Of a DNA stretch of 30,539 nucleotides, positions 1 through 5,086 are shown one piece after another. The notes below the pieces were generated by a model. The model searched no databases. It had not been told where the DNA came from and saw only the letters and a list, made by a program, of their open reading frames with translations. The DNA is from a virus. A program made the translations under genes and the position numbers. Where the stretch lies: positions 1-30,539 of the IMG/VR virus record IMGVR_UViG_3300047300_000456. One strand, given 5' to 3'. How positions within the stretch are numbered: position 1 is the stretch's first letter; every line of letters starts with the position of its first letter.

Positions 1-219
1 GTCTTTCTTCTTTATACCTGTTGTTATTGTATTAAAGCAATGCTTACAAATTTTAGTAATTCTTGTATTTCCATTGCTCATAGTTGCTAAGTAAGGCTCG
101 AAGTCATGTTTACAAATATTAATTACATTGGTTCTTCCACAGGAAAAACAATAGCAACCTTTAAATAAGTGTTTTTCTATAATGTGTAAGTCATCACTAT
201 TACAATTTGTGCAATTCAT
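1..219 (-). CDS. Zinc-ribbon protein, partial (C-terminus outside window)
   Basis: Frame open for 73 codons from the ATG at 219-217 to the window edge, beginning MNCTNCNSDDLHII. Cysteines occur as CTNC, CYCFSC and CKHC, spaced like a double zinc ribbon. Such small cysteine-pair proteins are common in phage early regions and usually bind nucleic acid or protein, but no specific function can be assigned. The start lies only six bases after the T-tract of the hairpin at 226-255, so its expression probably depends on read-through of that terminator or on a structural switch in the leader. The C-terminus is unseen. Confidence is good that it is coding, low for function. Confidence 0.6.
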   Translation of the reverse strand, partial: MNCTNCNSDDLHIIEKHLFKGCYCFSCGRTNVINICKHDFEPYLATMSNGNTRITKICKHCFNTITTGIKKKD

Positions 220-225
220 AATATT

Positions 226-255
226 AAAAAACCCCAGCGATGCCAGTCACTGGGG
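226..255 (-). terminator. Intrinsic terminator after the early operon
   Basis: On the minus strand a CCCCAG/CTGGGG stem (232-237 with 250-255) closes a 12-nt loop and is followed directly by six T (226-231). It lies after the nuclease gene ending at 320 and ends six bases before the ATG at 219, so it could act as an attenuator for the next gene. Confidence 0.7.
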
Positions 256-257
256 TC

Positions 258-303
258 GGTTGAACTTAATCAACCCAATGCGTTAAATACTGGCATATTT
301 AAC
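258..303 (-). ncRNA. Structured leader: two hairpins ahead of the terminator
   Basis: Two perfect hairpins stand upstream of the terminator on the minus strand: GTTAAATA/TATTTAAC (282-303, 8 bp, loop TGCCAG) and GGTTGA/TCAACC (258-275, 6 bp). The first loop is complementary to CTGGCA inside the terminator loop (extended match ATGCCAGT/ACTGGCAT), so a loop-loop contact or pseudoknot is possible. I do not recognise a known riboswitch or ribozyme class. Confidence 0.4.
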
Positions 304-319
304 ACATCGGCTATAATTT

Positions 320-751
320 TCACAAAGATAACACTTTGTCAAATATTACAAAAAACTCTTCAGGACTTCCGCAAAACTCATAAATCCCCCCAGCTTTCCG
401 CTCACGTTCCTGCTCCTTTAGCTGGTGTTCGGAAGGCTTGTCACGACCAATTTTCACCTCTATCATGGCACTTCTCCCTAATACTGTCATAGAAATATCA
501 GCCGTCCCTCGCCTTGTTGTGCCCTTGATCCACTTGTCCCCAATCTTGCGGCCTGTGGTACTTATCCTTGTGGCGCGGTATCCTGACCAATTGACGTAAT
601 TTATAATAAAGTTAGTTAGTCCGTTCGCCTTTGCCACTTGTGGCATCTTTGGAGGCGTATAATGGCCGTTTCTATAAGCATTGGGATATTCAGTCGCAAA
701 CCACTTCTCATGCGCTTGTTGGTATCTCTGCTTGCTTTCGTTGTATGTCAT
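320..751 (-). CDS. PD-(D/E)xK nuclease, VRR-NUC-like
   Basis: 143 aa. The core motif is readable: GTAD with Asp85, then IEVK with Glu98 and Lys100 after a short hydrophobic strand, and a following helix with Gln110. This is the D-(x)n-ExK metal site of the VRR-NUC/Holliday-resolvase-like endonuclease fold. In phages of this type such stand-alone nucleases sit with recombination genes and are thought to act on branched or replicating DNA; the true substrate is unknown. It is the last gene of the early operon, followed by the terminator at 226-255. The ATG at 751 overlaps the upstream HTH gene by 44 bases; the next in-frame Met (residue 36) would remove conserved-looking N-terminal sequence, so I keep the longer start. 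Confidence 0.75.
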   Translation of the reverse strand: MTYNESKQRYQQAHEKWFATEYPNAYRNGHYTPPKMPQVAKANGLTNFIINYVNWSGYRATRISTTGRKIGDKWIKGTTRRGTADISMTVLGRSAMIEVKIGRDKPSEHQLKEQERERKAGGIYEFCGSPEEFFVIFDKVLSL

Positions 752-947
752 TTCGGTAAAGTTTCCAATCTTGTAATATTATCCCAATTCGAGCCTCATG
801 CTTCCCCACCAACCGTCCTATCTGCTTATAGCTCCAATCGTTTTCCATCCATAGTAAGGTAATGAGGTGCTCAAGGCTTCCGTTGAAATGCTGGTCAATA
901 AATAGCCGAGCGCGGAGGTAGATGTGATGTTGAGCGGTGAGGGTCAT
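708..947 (-). CDS. Small helix-turn-helix protein
   Basis: 79 aa. The segment WSYKQIGRLVGKHEARIG (about residues 38-55) has the pattern of a helix-turn-helix: a short helix, a turn at LVGK and a recognition helix, as in sigma-70 region 4 or Trp-repressor-like folds. A small DNA-binding role is therefore likely, perhaps early gene control, but no target is evident. The ATG at 947 shares its A with the TAA that ends a degenerate upstream frame (TAATG), which suggests translational coupling. The 3' end overlaps the nuclease gene by 44 bases. Confidence 0.6.
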   Translation of the reverse strand: MTLTAQHHIYLRARLFIDQHFNGSLEHLITLLWMENDWSYKQIGRLVGKHEARIGIILQDWKLYRNDIQRKQAEIPTSA

Positions 948-1073
948 TACATAAATTTATCAAAAGGAAATATTTTTGCTTCATCATCAAAGTCGTGATT
1001 AAAATCTTAAATCAAGTCTTTGTCTTTTAGATGGAGTTGAAAGTCTATCAATAGTTCAAATTCTTTTTGTTTT
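947..1073 (-). pseudogene. Degenerate 3' coding remnant with in-frame stop
   Basis: A frame +1 relative to the upstream 79-aa gene reads KKQKEFELLIDFQLHLKDKD, then LI, a TAA at about 1006-1004, then DFNHDFDDEAKIFPFDKFM up to the TAA at 949-947. The acidic, aromatic-rich composition looks like a real protein end, not noise. No ATG opens it; the link to the upstream gene would be a shift in the run A8-C-A5 at about 1063-1077. I read it as a decayed or frameshifted end, with sequencing error in the homopolymer as an alternative. Confidence 0.3.
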
Positions 1074-1295
1074 TTTTAAAATCCAATGTTTACCGAATCC
1101 ATTTAAGTACATATCTACTATATCATCGTTGTCTGTTTCCAACATCATTGGACTATCTTGAGCGACTTTATTCATCCAATTTAAAAAATCTATTAAATCT
1201 TGTTTTTCAAGTTTTTGAGCTTCATCAATAATGTGAGAAGGGTTTTCTTTATAGTTGTTTTTTAACTGACCTATTACATATTCTAATGCTTTCAT
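1056..1295 (-). CDS. Hypothetical 79-aa early protein
   Basis: Acidic, helical-looking protein beginning MKALEYVIGQLKNNY, with no motif I recognise. The start is preceded by AAAAA (AAAAAATGAAAGC), the A-rich context favoured in Bacteroidota. It overlaps the zinc-ribbon gene upstream by 47 bases. The C-terminus WILKKTKRI falls in a run of A residues, and the +1 frame continues as a protein-like sequence, so the natural protein may be longer. Confidence 0.5.
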   Translation of the reverse strand: MKALEYVIGQLKNNYKENPSHIIDEAQKLEKQDLIDFLNWMNKVAQDSPMMLETDNDDIVDMYLNGFGKHWILKKTKRI

Positions 1296-1443
1296 TTTTT
1301 AAGTTTTTTAGTTCTGTTCTCCAATTTTTTAAATACTCCGACCAACAAATTCGACACATATAACTTTTGCCATCAGGCTTGCGAATGTTTTTGTGAAACC
1401 AAAATAGCTCCTTTTCTTCGCGGCATACTTTGCAGATTTTCAT
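1249..1443 (-). CDS. Zinc-finger protein, two CxxC pairs
   Basis: 64 aa, beginning MKICKVCREEKELFWFHKN with a second pair CRIC at residues 30-33. The layout CKVC-x4-F-x-K-x-C-x2-C followed by W and Y resembles the small phage zinc-finger proteins related to the N-terminal part of HNH-type genes, but the HNH catalytic residues are absent. It probably binds nucleic acid; no specific role can be given. The start lies inside the 3' end of the preceding zinc-ribbon frame (71-base overlap), which is unusually long for this compact genome. The clear cysteine pattern supports this frame as the real one in the overlap. Confidence 0.6.
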   Translation of the reverse strand: MKICKVCREEKELFWFHKNIRKPDGKSYMCRICWSEYLKNWRTELKNLKNESIRICNRSVKKQL

Positions 1444-1561
1444 TGTTATGCGTATGACAGTTTGGACAAATGGGGAGGCTTTTCTTACCTCCCCTTATTG
1501 TTTGCGTGAATAGTTTGCGACAGTTACGGCACTTGATCCACTTGGCGGTGATTTGCTTCAT
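1373..1561 (-). CDS. Zinc-ribbon protein
   Basis: 62 aa from ATG 1561-1559, one base after the TAG of the SSB-like gene, which decides the start; an in-frame upstream Met would run 47 bases into that gene. CRNC and CPNC pairs (about residues 11-14 and 32-35) form a zinc ribbon around a basic linker with RGGKK. Residues after CHTHNN overlap the next gene by 71 bases and read as low-conservation basic sequence, so the functional part probably ends near residue 40. Role unknown; likely nucleic-acid binding given its place beside SSB-like and RecT-like genes. Confidence 0.5.
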   Translation of the reverse strand: MKQITAKWIKCRNCRKLFTQTIRGGKKSLPICPNCHTHNNENLQSMPRRKGAILVSQKHSQA

Positions 1562-1562
1562 G

Positions 1563-1853
1563 CTAAAATGGGAGATCATTCGTGTACTCCTGTGCCACCG
1601 TACTCCCACTCACAAATACCTGCTCTTGCTTTTTCTCCGGTGCCTTCAAGTTACCTATATACACCTTCGGAGCTTTAGCATCTCGCTGCTCTTTTGTTTG
1701 ATTAATTTGGATACTTCCGCTGTTTCCGTATTGATCAGGTGCTTCGTTAAGCCAAACGGTAATGTTTAGCCACTTGTTGCCGTTCTTGTCAGTAGTGATG
1801 GCTTCCTTTGGAATCTTGCTGAGGTTGATACCTCCGTTGAGAAATTTGTTCAT
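1563..1853 (-). CDS. SSB-like early protein
   Basis: 96 aa. It begins MNKFLNGGINLSKIPKEAI, has a middle strand-rich part (WLNITVWLNE) and ends in NDLPF. A short acidic-to-hydrophobic tail ending in PF is the hallmark of single-stranded DNA-binding proteins (DDIPF in E. coli SSB), where it docks partner enzymes. The length is shorter than a full bacterial SSB (about 170 aa) but fits phage OB-fold proteins. Its place among RecT-like and nuclease genes fits a recombination and replication role. I infer ssDNA binding from the tail and context; the OB fold itself is not proven. Confidence 0.5.
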   Translation of the reverse strand: MNKFLNGGINLSKIPKEAITTDKNGNKWLNITVWLNEAPDQYGNSGSIQINQTKEQRDAKAPKVYIGNLKAPEKKQEQVFVSGSTVAQEYTNDLPF

Positions 1854-1857
1854 TGTT

Positions 1858-2037
1858 TTAGTTTAAAAGATCAATAATATCATCAAGTGATGAGTTAACG
1901 TAAAACGTAGTCTTTTCAAGGTCATTCATTACGATGGCAGAGTTGCCTTGTTCGGTAACAACAGTAGCCCGAATGTAAAGAATGCCACTGATTGAAATTA
2001 GCACCCTGCCGACCCTTATTGCGTTTATGCTTATCAT
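1858..2037 (-). CDS. Hypothetical 59-aa protein
   Basis: ATG at 2037-2035 overlaps the TGA of the preceding gene as ATGA; the frame reads MISINAIRVGRVLISISG and ends DDIIDLLN before TAA at 1860-1858, four bases upstream of the SSB-like start at 1853. Strand-rich with an acidic helix at the end; no motif recognised. Tight coupling on both sides and protein-like composition support it as a real gene. Confidence 0.6.
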   Translation of the reverse strand: MISINAIRVGRVLISISGILYIRATVVTEQGNSAIVMNDLEKTTFYVNSSLDDIIDLLN

Positions 2038-2510
2038 TTCAAAGTAACGGTTACGGTGGTGGTGGATGTTTTGGAAGGTGGGTATATGTGGGAAATCACT
2101 CCATCTTCTGAAACTACTTCAATCCCCTCAACAGGTATCATCTTGATGAACTCCTGGCGTTTCTTGATTTTTTCATCCAGCTCCGAGCGTTGTGTCATAA
2201 GTTCCAACAGCTCCAAATCTCCGCACTGCTCAAAGTTATATTTCACGCCTGCCTCTCGGATAGCAAGCTTGGCGTTCACCTTGTCGAAGGTCTTGCCGTA
2301 CTTTTCGGCTTCGGTAATGCAAGCCGCTTTGAAGTCCTTATTGCCCGTTATTTTGTCGATTATCTCTTCCATGCACTTTAACGTTATAAGTGCCTTAATC
2401 GGGTCTTCATGGCCGTCTAAAATGCGTTCTATGGCATCTGTGACAAAGCGTTGTCTTTCGCCCTTGTCGGTGTAAAAGAGCGACAGGACGCTGGTAGTTG
2501 TTAGTTCCAT
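2034..2510 (-). CDS. Hypothetical helical early protein (158 aa)
   Basis: Begins MELTTTSVLSLFYTDKGERQ. Mostly alpha-helical, with a charged C-terminal half (MTQRSELDEKIKKRQEFIKM) that could form a coiled coil, then a Thr-rich tail. The start at 2510 is chosen because it carries the ACACAATG leader seen before other early genes and lies four bases after the preceding stop; an in-frame Met at 2591 would overlap that gene by 77 bases. Similar proteins accompany RecT-like genes in Bacteroidota phages, which suggests a recombination accessory role, but I cannot name a family. Confidence 0.6.
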   Translation of the reverse strand: MELTTTSVLSLFYTDKGERQRFVTDAIERILDGHEDPIKALITLKCMEEIIDKITGNKDFKAACITEAEKYGKTFDKVNAKLAIREAGVKYNFEQCGDLELLELMTQRSELDEKIKKRQEFIKMIPVEGIEVVSEDGVISHIYPPSKTSTTTVTVTLK

Positions 2511-2514
2511 TGTG

Positions 2515-2697
2515 TTATGTGTGTTTAAGAAAGATGGATAAAATATGAGCTGAATCCGCATCGAGTGAAAAGTAATTGTTTCCGTCCGCATCTTTAATGG
2601 TTAGGACTATTTCATCCTTAGTGCGTTCAGCTTCGATATAACAAGCCCCCTCTTTTATCTGGAGCTTGTTATTGGTTACTGTGATTTCCTGGCTCAT
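2515..2697 (-). CDS. Hypothetical 60-aa protein
   Basis: Begins MSQEITVTNNKLQIKEGACY and is rich in beta-type residues (IVLTIKDADGNNYFSLDA). It overlaps the RecT-like gene stop by four bases (ATGA at 2697-2694), indicating translational coupling. No recognised domain; context suggests an accessory of the recombination gene. Confidence 0.6.
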   Translation of the reverse strand: MSQEITVTNNKLQIKEGACYIEAERTKDEIVLTIKDADGNNYFSLDADSAHILSIFLKHT

Positions 2698-3341
2698 TCG
2701 GTATCGTTTACAACATTATGAAAAGCATTCATTGCATTCTCAATGGCCTTGCGCTGGTCTTCGGTGAGGTTGAAGTTATCGAGGCATTTCTGCCCTACTT
2801 CCATTTCACCCTCTGTGATGCGTTTAATAGCTTGCAAGAGCTGTTTGTCGGTAATATCAGGCTTGATGTCGACCATCTCCTCAGGAACATATACAGGCTG
2901 CTCATAGATGTCGGGAGTGTACCATTTCACGCCATTACTCATAGCACGGGCGAAGAGCATATTGCGTGGGAACTTGTCGAGGTTCTTTGTGCCTGCTTTT
3001 TTGGCATCGTCGATGGTGAAGGTGCTTACTCCCAAAGATTCCTTGCCTTGGAAGAATTCAATGGAACAAGCCTTGTCGTCGTGTTGCTTCACCTTGTAGT
3101 CATACTTGCCGAATGACTTAACCCTTGCTGCCATAAGCCCTGCACCTACCACTGGTTTGCCAGCGATGATGTGAATGCCGTTCATGCTAGCCATTGGACT
3201 GATGCCCATTTCCTGACCGGCTAAGATCTTGACGACGGCTTGATGGACGCTTTTAATGTCCTGGAATAGCCCGCTTTTAAAGAAGACTTCACCGATGGAT
3301 AACGCATCGGCTGCGGTTCTGACGATTTCGTTGTTTTTCAT
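2694..3341 (-). CDS. RecT-like ssDNA annealing protein
   Basis: 215 aa. The N-terminal part (LSIGEVFFKSGLFQDIKSVH ... KILAGQEMGISPMASMNGIH) and the motif DKFPRNMLFARAMSNGVKWY (about residues 122-141) match the layout of RecT/Bet-type single-strand annealing proteins: an N-terminal helical part, a central beta core and an aromatic-rich segment. Such proteins pair phage ssDNA ends with homologous strands during recombination and repair. Length is near the lower end for RecT (about 270 aa) and close to Bet (261 aa). A promoter-like site lies just upstream (3359-3388), the start carries ACACACA directly before ATG, and SSB-like and nuclease genes follow, completing a recombination module. Confidence 0.6.
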   Translation of the reverse strand: MKNNEIVRTAADALSIGEVFFKSGLFQDIKSVHQAVVKILAGQEMGISPMASMNGIHIIAGKPVVGAGLMAARVKSFGKYDYKVKQHDDKACSIEFFQGKESLGVSTFTIDDAKKAGTKNLDKFPRNMLFARAMSNGVKWYTPDIYEQPVYVPEEMVDIKPDITDKQLLQAIKRITEGEMEVGQKCLDNFNLTEDQRKAIENAMNAFHNVVNDTE

Positions 3342-3358
3342 TGTGTGTGATGTTTTTG

Positions 3359-3388
3359 TAAATGTACTAAATTAACTATTCTGAAAAA
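3359..3388 (-). promoter_or_regulatory. Early promoter candidate
   Basis: Minus strand TACATTTA (3359-3366) fits the Bacteroidota -7 pattern TAnnTTTG except for the last base. The -33 region 18 nt upstream is only T-rich (TTTT), so it is weaker than the copies at 4724 and 6601. It lies 17 bases ahead of the RecT-like ATG with the same ACACACA leader. Confidence 0.45.
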
Positions 3389-3531
3389 AGTTTTTTTATC
3401 GCCCTTGTAAGGCTTCCGTGTTGTTGCTTCAAACCTTGCGCCTGATCAGGCTTAAGGTATACATAATAAGATTTTACCTTAGTTGCTGGATCTTTGCGCG
3501 GTCTTCCTCTTTTTTTCTTAGTTTTGTTCAT
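3376..3531 (-). CDS. AT-hook DNA-binding protein
   Basis: 51 aa beginning MNKTKKKRGRPRKDPATKVK. KKRGRPRKDP is a textbook AT-hook (GRP core flanked by basic residues) that inserts in the minor groove of AT-rich DNA; the rest (YYVYLKPDQAQGLKQQHGS) looks like a small helical domain. It probably modulates DNA structure or transcription. The ATG at 3531 is preceded, five codons up in frame, by ACACACA-ATA-AAA at 3546-3544, where other early genes have ACACACA-ATG, so the ancestral start may have been there. The gene 3' end overlaps the candidate promoter of the RecT-like gene. Confidence 0.65.
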   Translation of the reverse strand: MNKTKKKRGRPRKDPATKVKSYYVYLKPDQAQGLKQQHGSLTRAIKKLFSE

Positions 3532-3547
3532 TCGAACGTTTTTTATT

Positions 3548-3591
3548 GTGTGTGTCCCCTTGCTTAGTGCAGGGGGTTTTTGTTTACACAC
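3548..3591 (+). terminator. Large hairpin with T-tract on the plus strand
   Basis: CCCCTTGC/GCAGGGG (one bulged T, 5-nt loop, 3556-3575) followed by GTTTTT, flanked by GTGTGT and ACACAC that could extend the stem. The T-run is on the plus strand, where I see no gene, so it may instead act in the minus-strand RNA by folding the ACACACA leader of the AT-hook gene. Confidence 0.35.
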
Positions 3592-3603
3592 GGTTAAAAA
3601 TTG

Positions 3604-3672
3604 CAGCCAAGGCAAGATTCAAACTTGCAACGGAAGCTATCGCCACCGCTTTATCAATTAAGCTACTTGGCC
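3604..3672 (-). tRNA. Degenerate tRNA-like gene 1
   Basis: A 7-bp acceptor (GGCCAAG/CTTGGCT with one G-U), a D-arm GCTT-AATTGATA-AAGC with A14, G18 and A21, and a perfect T-arm GCAAG-TTTGAAT-CTTGC can be drawn, discriminator G, no encoded CCA. The central 19 nt are 3-4 short for a normal anticodon arm plus variable loop, U33 is missing and the T-loop has T for C56. I cannot assign an anticodon. It may be decayed or a tRNA mimic. Confidence 0.5.
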
Positions 3673-3744
3673 ATGTGCTGTCTTTCCAGCTGTCATCCAC
3701 TTGCAAGCTGTTCCTACTTGCCAATCCTCTTATGGCCGATTTTG

Positions 3745-3834
3745 CAGTCAGGACAGGATTCGAACCTGCTCTCCCCCGAAGGGGAGTGTTGTACTGCCCC
3801 CGAAGCGGCAGTGACCCCCAGTGGCCACCTGACT
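3745..3834 (-). tRNA. tRNA-like gene 2 with UUCG-capped central hairpins
   Basis: The acceptor AGTCAGG/CCTGACT is perfect, the T-arm is CAGGTTCGAATCCTG plus a G-U pair, and the D-arm GCC-ACTGGG-GGT has a 3-bp stem as in class II tRNAs. Between them lie two strong hairpins: ACTGCCGC-TTCG-GGGGCAGT (one G-G mismatch) where the anticodon arm should be, and CTCCCC-TTCG-GGGGAG as a long variable arm. A normal 7-nt loop with U33 cannot be drawn, though CTTCGGG with a bulge would give anticodon TCG. Length 90 nt, discriminator G. Decoding function is doubtful. Confidence 0.55.
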
Positions 3835-3842
3835 ATTTAATT

Positions 3843-4025
3843 TTAAATATACTTTTTAATGTCTTCATACTTAATTTCTGTAATAGTATCTTCCATTATT
3901 TCCCTATTCATAGAATCTACTACAATTACAGAATAATATCTTCCATTTAATTCATAAACCTGATAGGCTGAATTTTTAATCCATTTACCTTCACCAATAA
4001 ACTTTGCATCATCTAAATTTATCAT
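3843..4025 (-). CDS. Hypothetical 60-aa protein between tRNA-like genes
   Basis: Begins MINLDDAKFIGEGKWIKNSA and ends EIKYEDIKKYI. Alternating hydrophobic residues (YYSVIVVDSM) suggest a small beta sheet followed by a helix. No known domain. It fills the space between tRNA-like genes 2 and 3 with almost no margin on either side, on the same strand, and has an A-rich upstream region, all of which favour a real gene. Confidence 0.55.
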   Translation of the reverse strand: MINLDDAKFIGEGKWIKNSAYQVYELNGRYYSVIVVDSMNREIMEDTITEIKYEDIKKYI

Positions 4026-4046
4026 AACTTTTATTTTAATTGTTAG

Positions 4047-4144
4047 TAGTCAGGACAGGATTCGAACCTGTAGTAGTGATTCGCTTACATGTGACTATCA
4101 CTATTATTCACCAAGGCTAACGGATACCATTCCGCCACCTGACT
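4047..4144 (-). tRNA. tRNA-like gene 3 with oversized central region
   Basis: The first 11 bases (AGTCAGGTGGC) and the T-arm plus acceptor end are the same as in tRNA-like gene 2. D-arm GCGG-AATGGTAT-CCGT is good, with GG at 18-19. The T-arm ACAGG-TTCGAAT-CCTGT is perfect, discriminator A. The 48-nt centre is too long for class II; it contains TAGTGAT/ATCACTA (7 bp, 16-nt loop) and a weak 17-nt arm with loop CTTGGTG that would read TGG (Pro) but has only 3 of 5 pairs. Identity uncertain. Confidence 0.5.
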
Positions 4145-4193
4145 AATTAACGCCAGCCGTAGAAACGACCGGCCATTGCTTACTATACCTCAT

Positions 4194-4331
4194 CTATACC
4201 AATTCGCCTTCATAAATCCACGCCCAGGACAAAGCCCCTTCGGTGGACTTTATAATGTCATCAGCTTCCTTGATGCTGTCCGCTTGAATGATTTTATATT
4301 CGGACGCAAAGGTGTACAAGTACTTTTTCAT
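4194..4331 (-). CDS. Hypothetical 45-aa protein
   Basis: ATG 4331-4329 overlaps the stop of the preceding gene (ATGA). The frame reads MKKYLYTFASEYKIIQADSI and ends SWAWIYEGELV, TAG at 4196-4194. The pattern of a beta strand, a helix (DSIKEADDII) and a Trp-rich end looks like a small folded protein. No function recognised. Confidence 0.6.
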   Translation of the reverse strand: MKKYLYTFASEYKIIQADSIKEADDIIKSTEGALSWAWIYEGELV

Positions 4332-4513
4332 AGTGCTTCAATTTTATTGTATGGAAGGAAGTAATCAGGTACTAATAGTCCTGCAAATGTTGTTTTGATT
4401 CGATCATCCAGCTCTTGGTAGGCTTCGGAGTTTATCGCTATCTTCTGAGGCGAGCGGTAGAACTTCAAAATGTAAGCTCCAATAATTTGGTGAAGTTGCT
4501 GTTCAATTGTCAT
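4328..4513 (-). CDS. Hypothetical 61-aa protein
   Basis: Begins MTIEQQLHQIIGAYILKFYR; mostly helical with no membrane segment and no motif I recognise. It overlaps the upstream 29-aa peptide by 11 bases and the downstream 45-aa gene by ATGA, so it is one link in a chain of coupled small genes running from the promoter at 4724-4753. Confidence 0.55.
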   Translation of the reverse strand: MTIEQQLHQIIGAYILKFYRSPQKIAINSEAYQELDDRIKTTFAGLLVPDYFLPYNKIEAL

Positions 4514-4592
4514 ACCAATCGCGTTTTATTTCCTCCCATCCTACAAGCATACCGCCTACGAGTAAGATGCAAAGGGGAATTATTAAAGACAT
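4503..4592 (-). CDS. 29-aa membrane peptide
   Basis: Frame MSLIIPLCILLVGGMLVGWE followed by a short charged tail, TGA at 4505-4503. Residues 3-18 form one hydrophobic segment. It overlaps the preceding 40-aa frame by 10 bases and the next gene by 11, consistent with coupled translation. Small single-span peptides are common in phage early operons; role unknown. Confidence 0.4.
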   Translation of the reverse strand: MSLIIPLCILLVGGMLVGWEEIKRDWYDN

Positions 4593-4705
4593 AGGCCAAG
4601 TATTACCAGCACTGCGGCTGCGATGAGTAATGCAATGTCGCGTTTGGTCGGGTTGTACTCTGGCTCAACCTCGAATTTCCATTGGATGTTTTCGTTCTTT
4701 TTCAT
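4583..4705 (-). CDS. 40-aa single-span membrane protein
   Basis: Frame MKKNENIQWKFEVEPEYNPT, then KRDIALLIAAAVLVILGLCL to the TAA at 4585-4583. The N-terminal half is charged and the last 18 residues form a membrane span, so the protein probably sits with its N-terminus in the cytoplasm. It is the first gene after the promoter at 4724-4753 and has the leader ACACACA immediately before ATG, as in the other early transcription units. Too short for most gene callers. Confidence 0.55.
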   Translation of the reverse strand: MKKNENIQWKFEVEPEYNPTKRDIALLIAAAVLVILGLCL

Positions 4706-4723
4706 TGTGTGTTTTTATTTTTA

Positions 4724-4753
4724 TAAATGTACGAAATGTTTTTGAACTGCAAA
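4724..4753 (-). promoter_or_regulatory. Early promoter, Bacteroidota type
   Basis: Minus strand TTTG (4750-4753) and TACATTTA (4724-4731) separated by 18 nt, close to the TTTG/TAnnTTTG consensus of the Bacteroidota primary sigma factor. The -33 context AATAATTTTG is the same as at 6627-6630. The ATG at 4705 follows after 18 nt with ACACACA directly before it. Confidence 0.6.
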
Positions 4754-4754
4754 A

Positions 4755-5084
4755 TTATTTTTCAGGCCCTACAAACATTATATCCTCACCTCTAATGATC
4801 ATATCTATCAAGGTTTCCACCACTTCTCGCTGCGCTGGGTTCAGTAGTCGTATGCGGTCGCTGATGGCATCAACGGTCATAACATCACTTTGCAGCTCGT
4901 CACGGATGGCATTGCGCACATCATCAGGGAAGTGGATAGAGGCTTGAAAGTCGTTTAGGATGTAGTCCAACCTATTAATATAATTTCGCAGGATGGGCTT
5001 GCTTAACGCCCGATTGAAATCAAGCCCAAACTCCTTTGCTATTTTTATGTGGTGCAGGAATGCGACGAGTGAGGTGGCTTTCAT
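4755..5084 (-). CDS. Hypothetical 109-aa protein
   Basis: Begins MKATSLVAFLHHIKIAKEFG and is helical throughout, with the segments RLDYILNDF and REVVETLIDMIIRGEDIMF. No catalytic or binding motif is visible. It starts two bases after the zinc-finger gene stop at 5087 and its own 3' end overlaps the -33 context of the promoter at 4724-4753, so it ends the transcription unit started at 6601-6630. Function unknown. Confidence 0.6.
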   Translation of the reverse strand: MKATSLVAFLHHIKIAKEFGLDFNRALSKPILRNYINRLDYILNDFQASIHFPDDVRNAIRDELQSDVMTVDAISDRIRLLNPAQREVVETLIDMIIRGEDIMFVGPEK

Positions 5085-5086
5085 GT

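Noticed and set aside
258-303. Hammerhead-type ribozyme
   Set aside because: I looked for the CUGAUGA and GAAA core around the hairpins and did not find it.
901-985. 29-codon frame from an ATG at 985
   Set aside because: Runs across the HTH gene start in another frame and has no convincing composition; the +1 remnant frame explains the region better.
1470-2475. Plus-strand open frames of 99 and 139 codons
   Set aside because: They lie antisense to well-supported minus-strand genes (SSB-like and the 158-aa gene), read as low-complexity Ser/Leu-rich sequence and have no start context; typical shadows.
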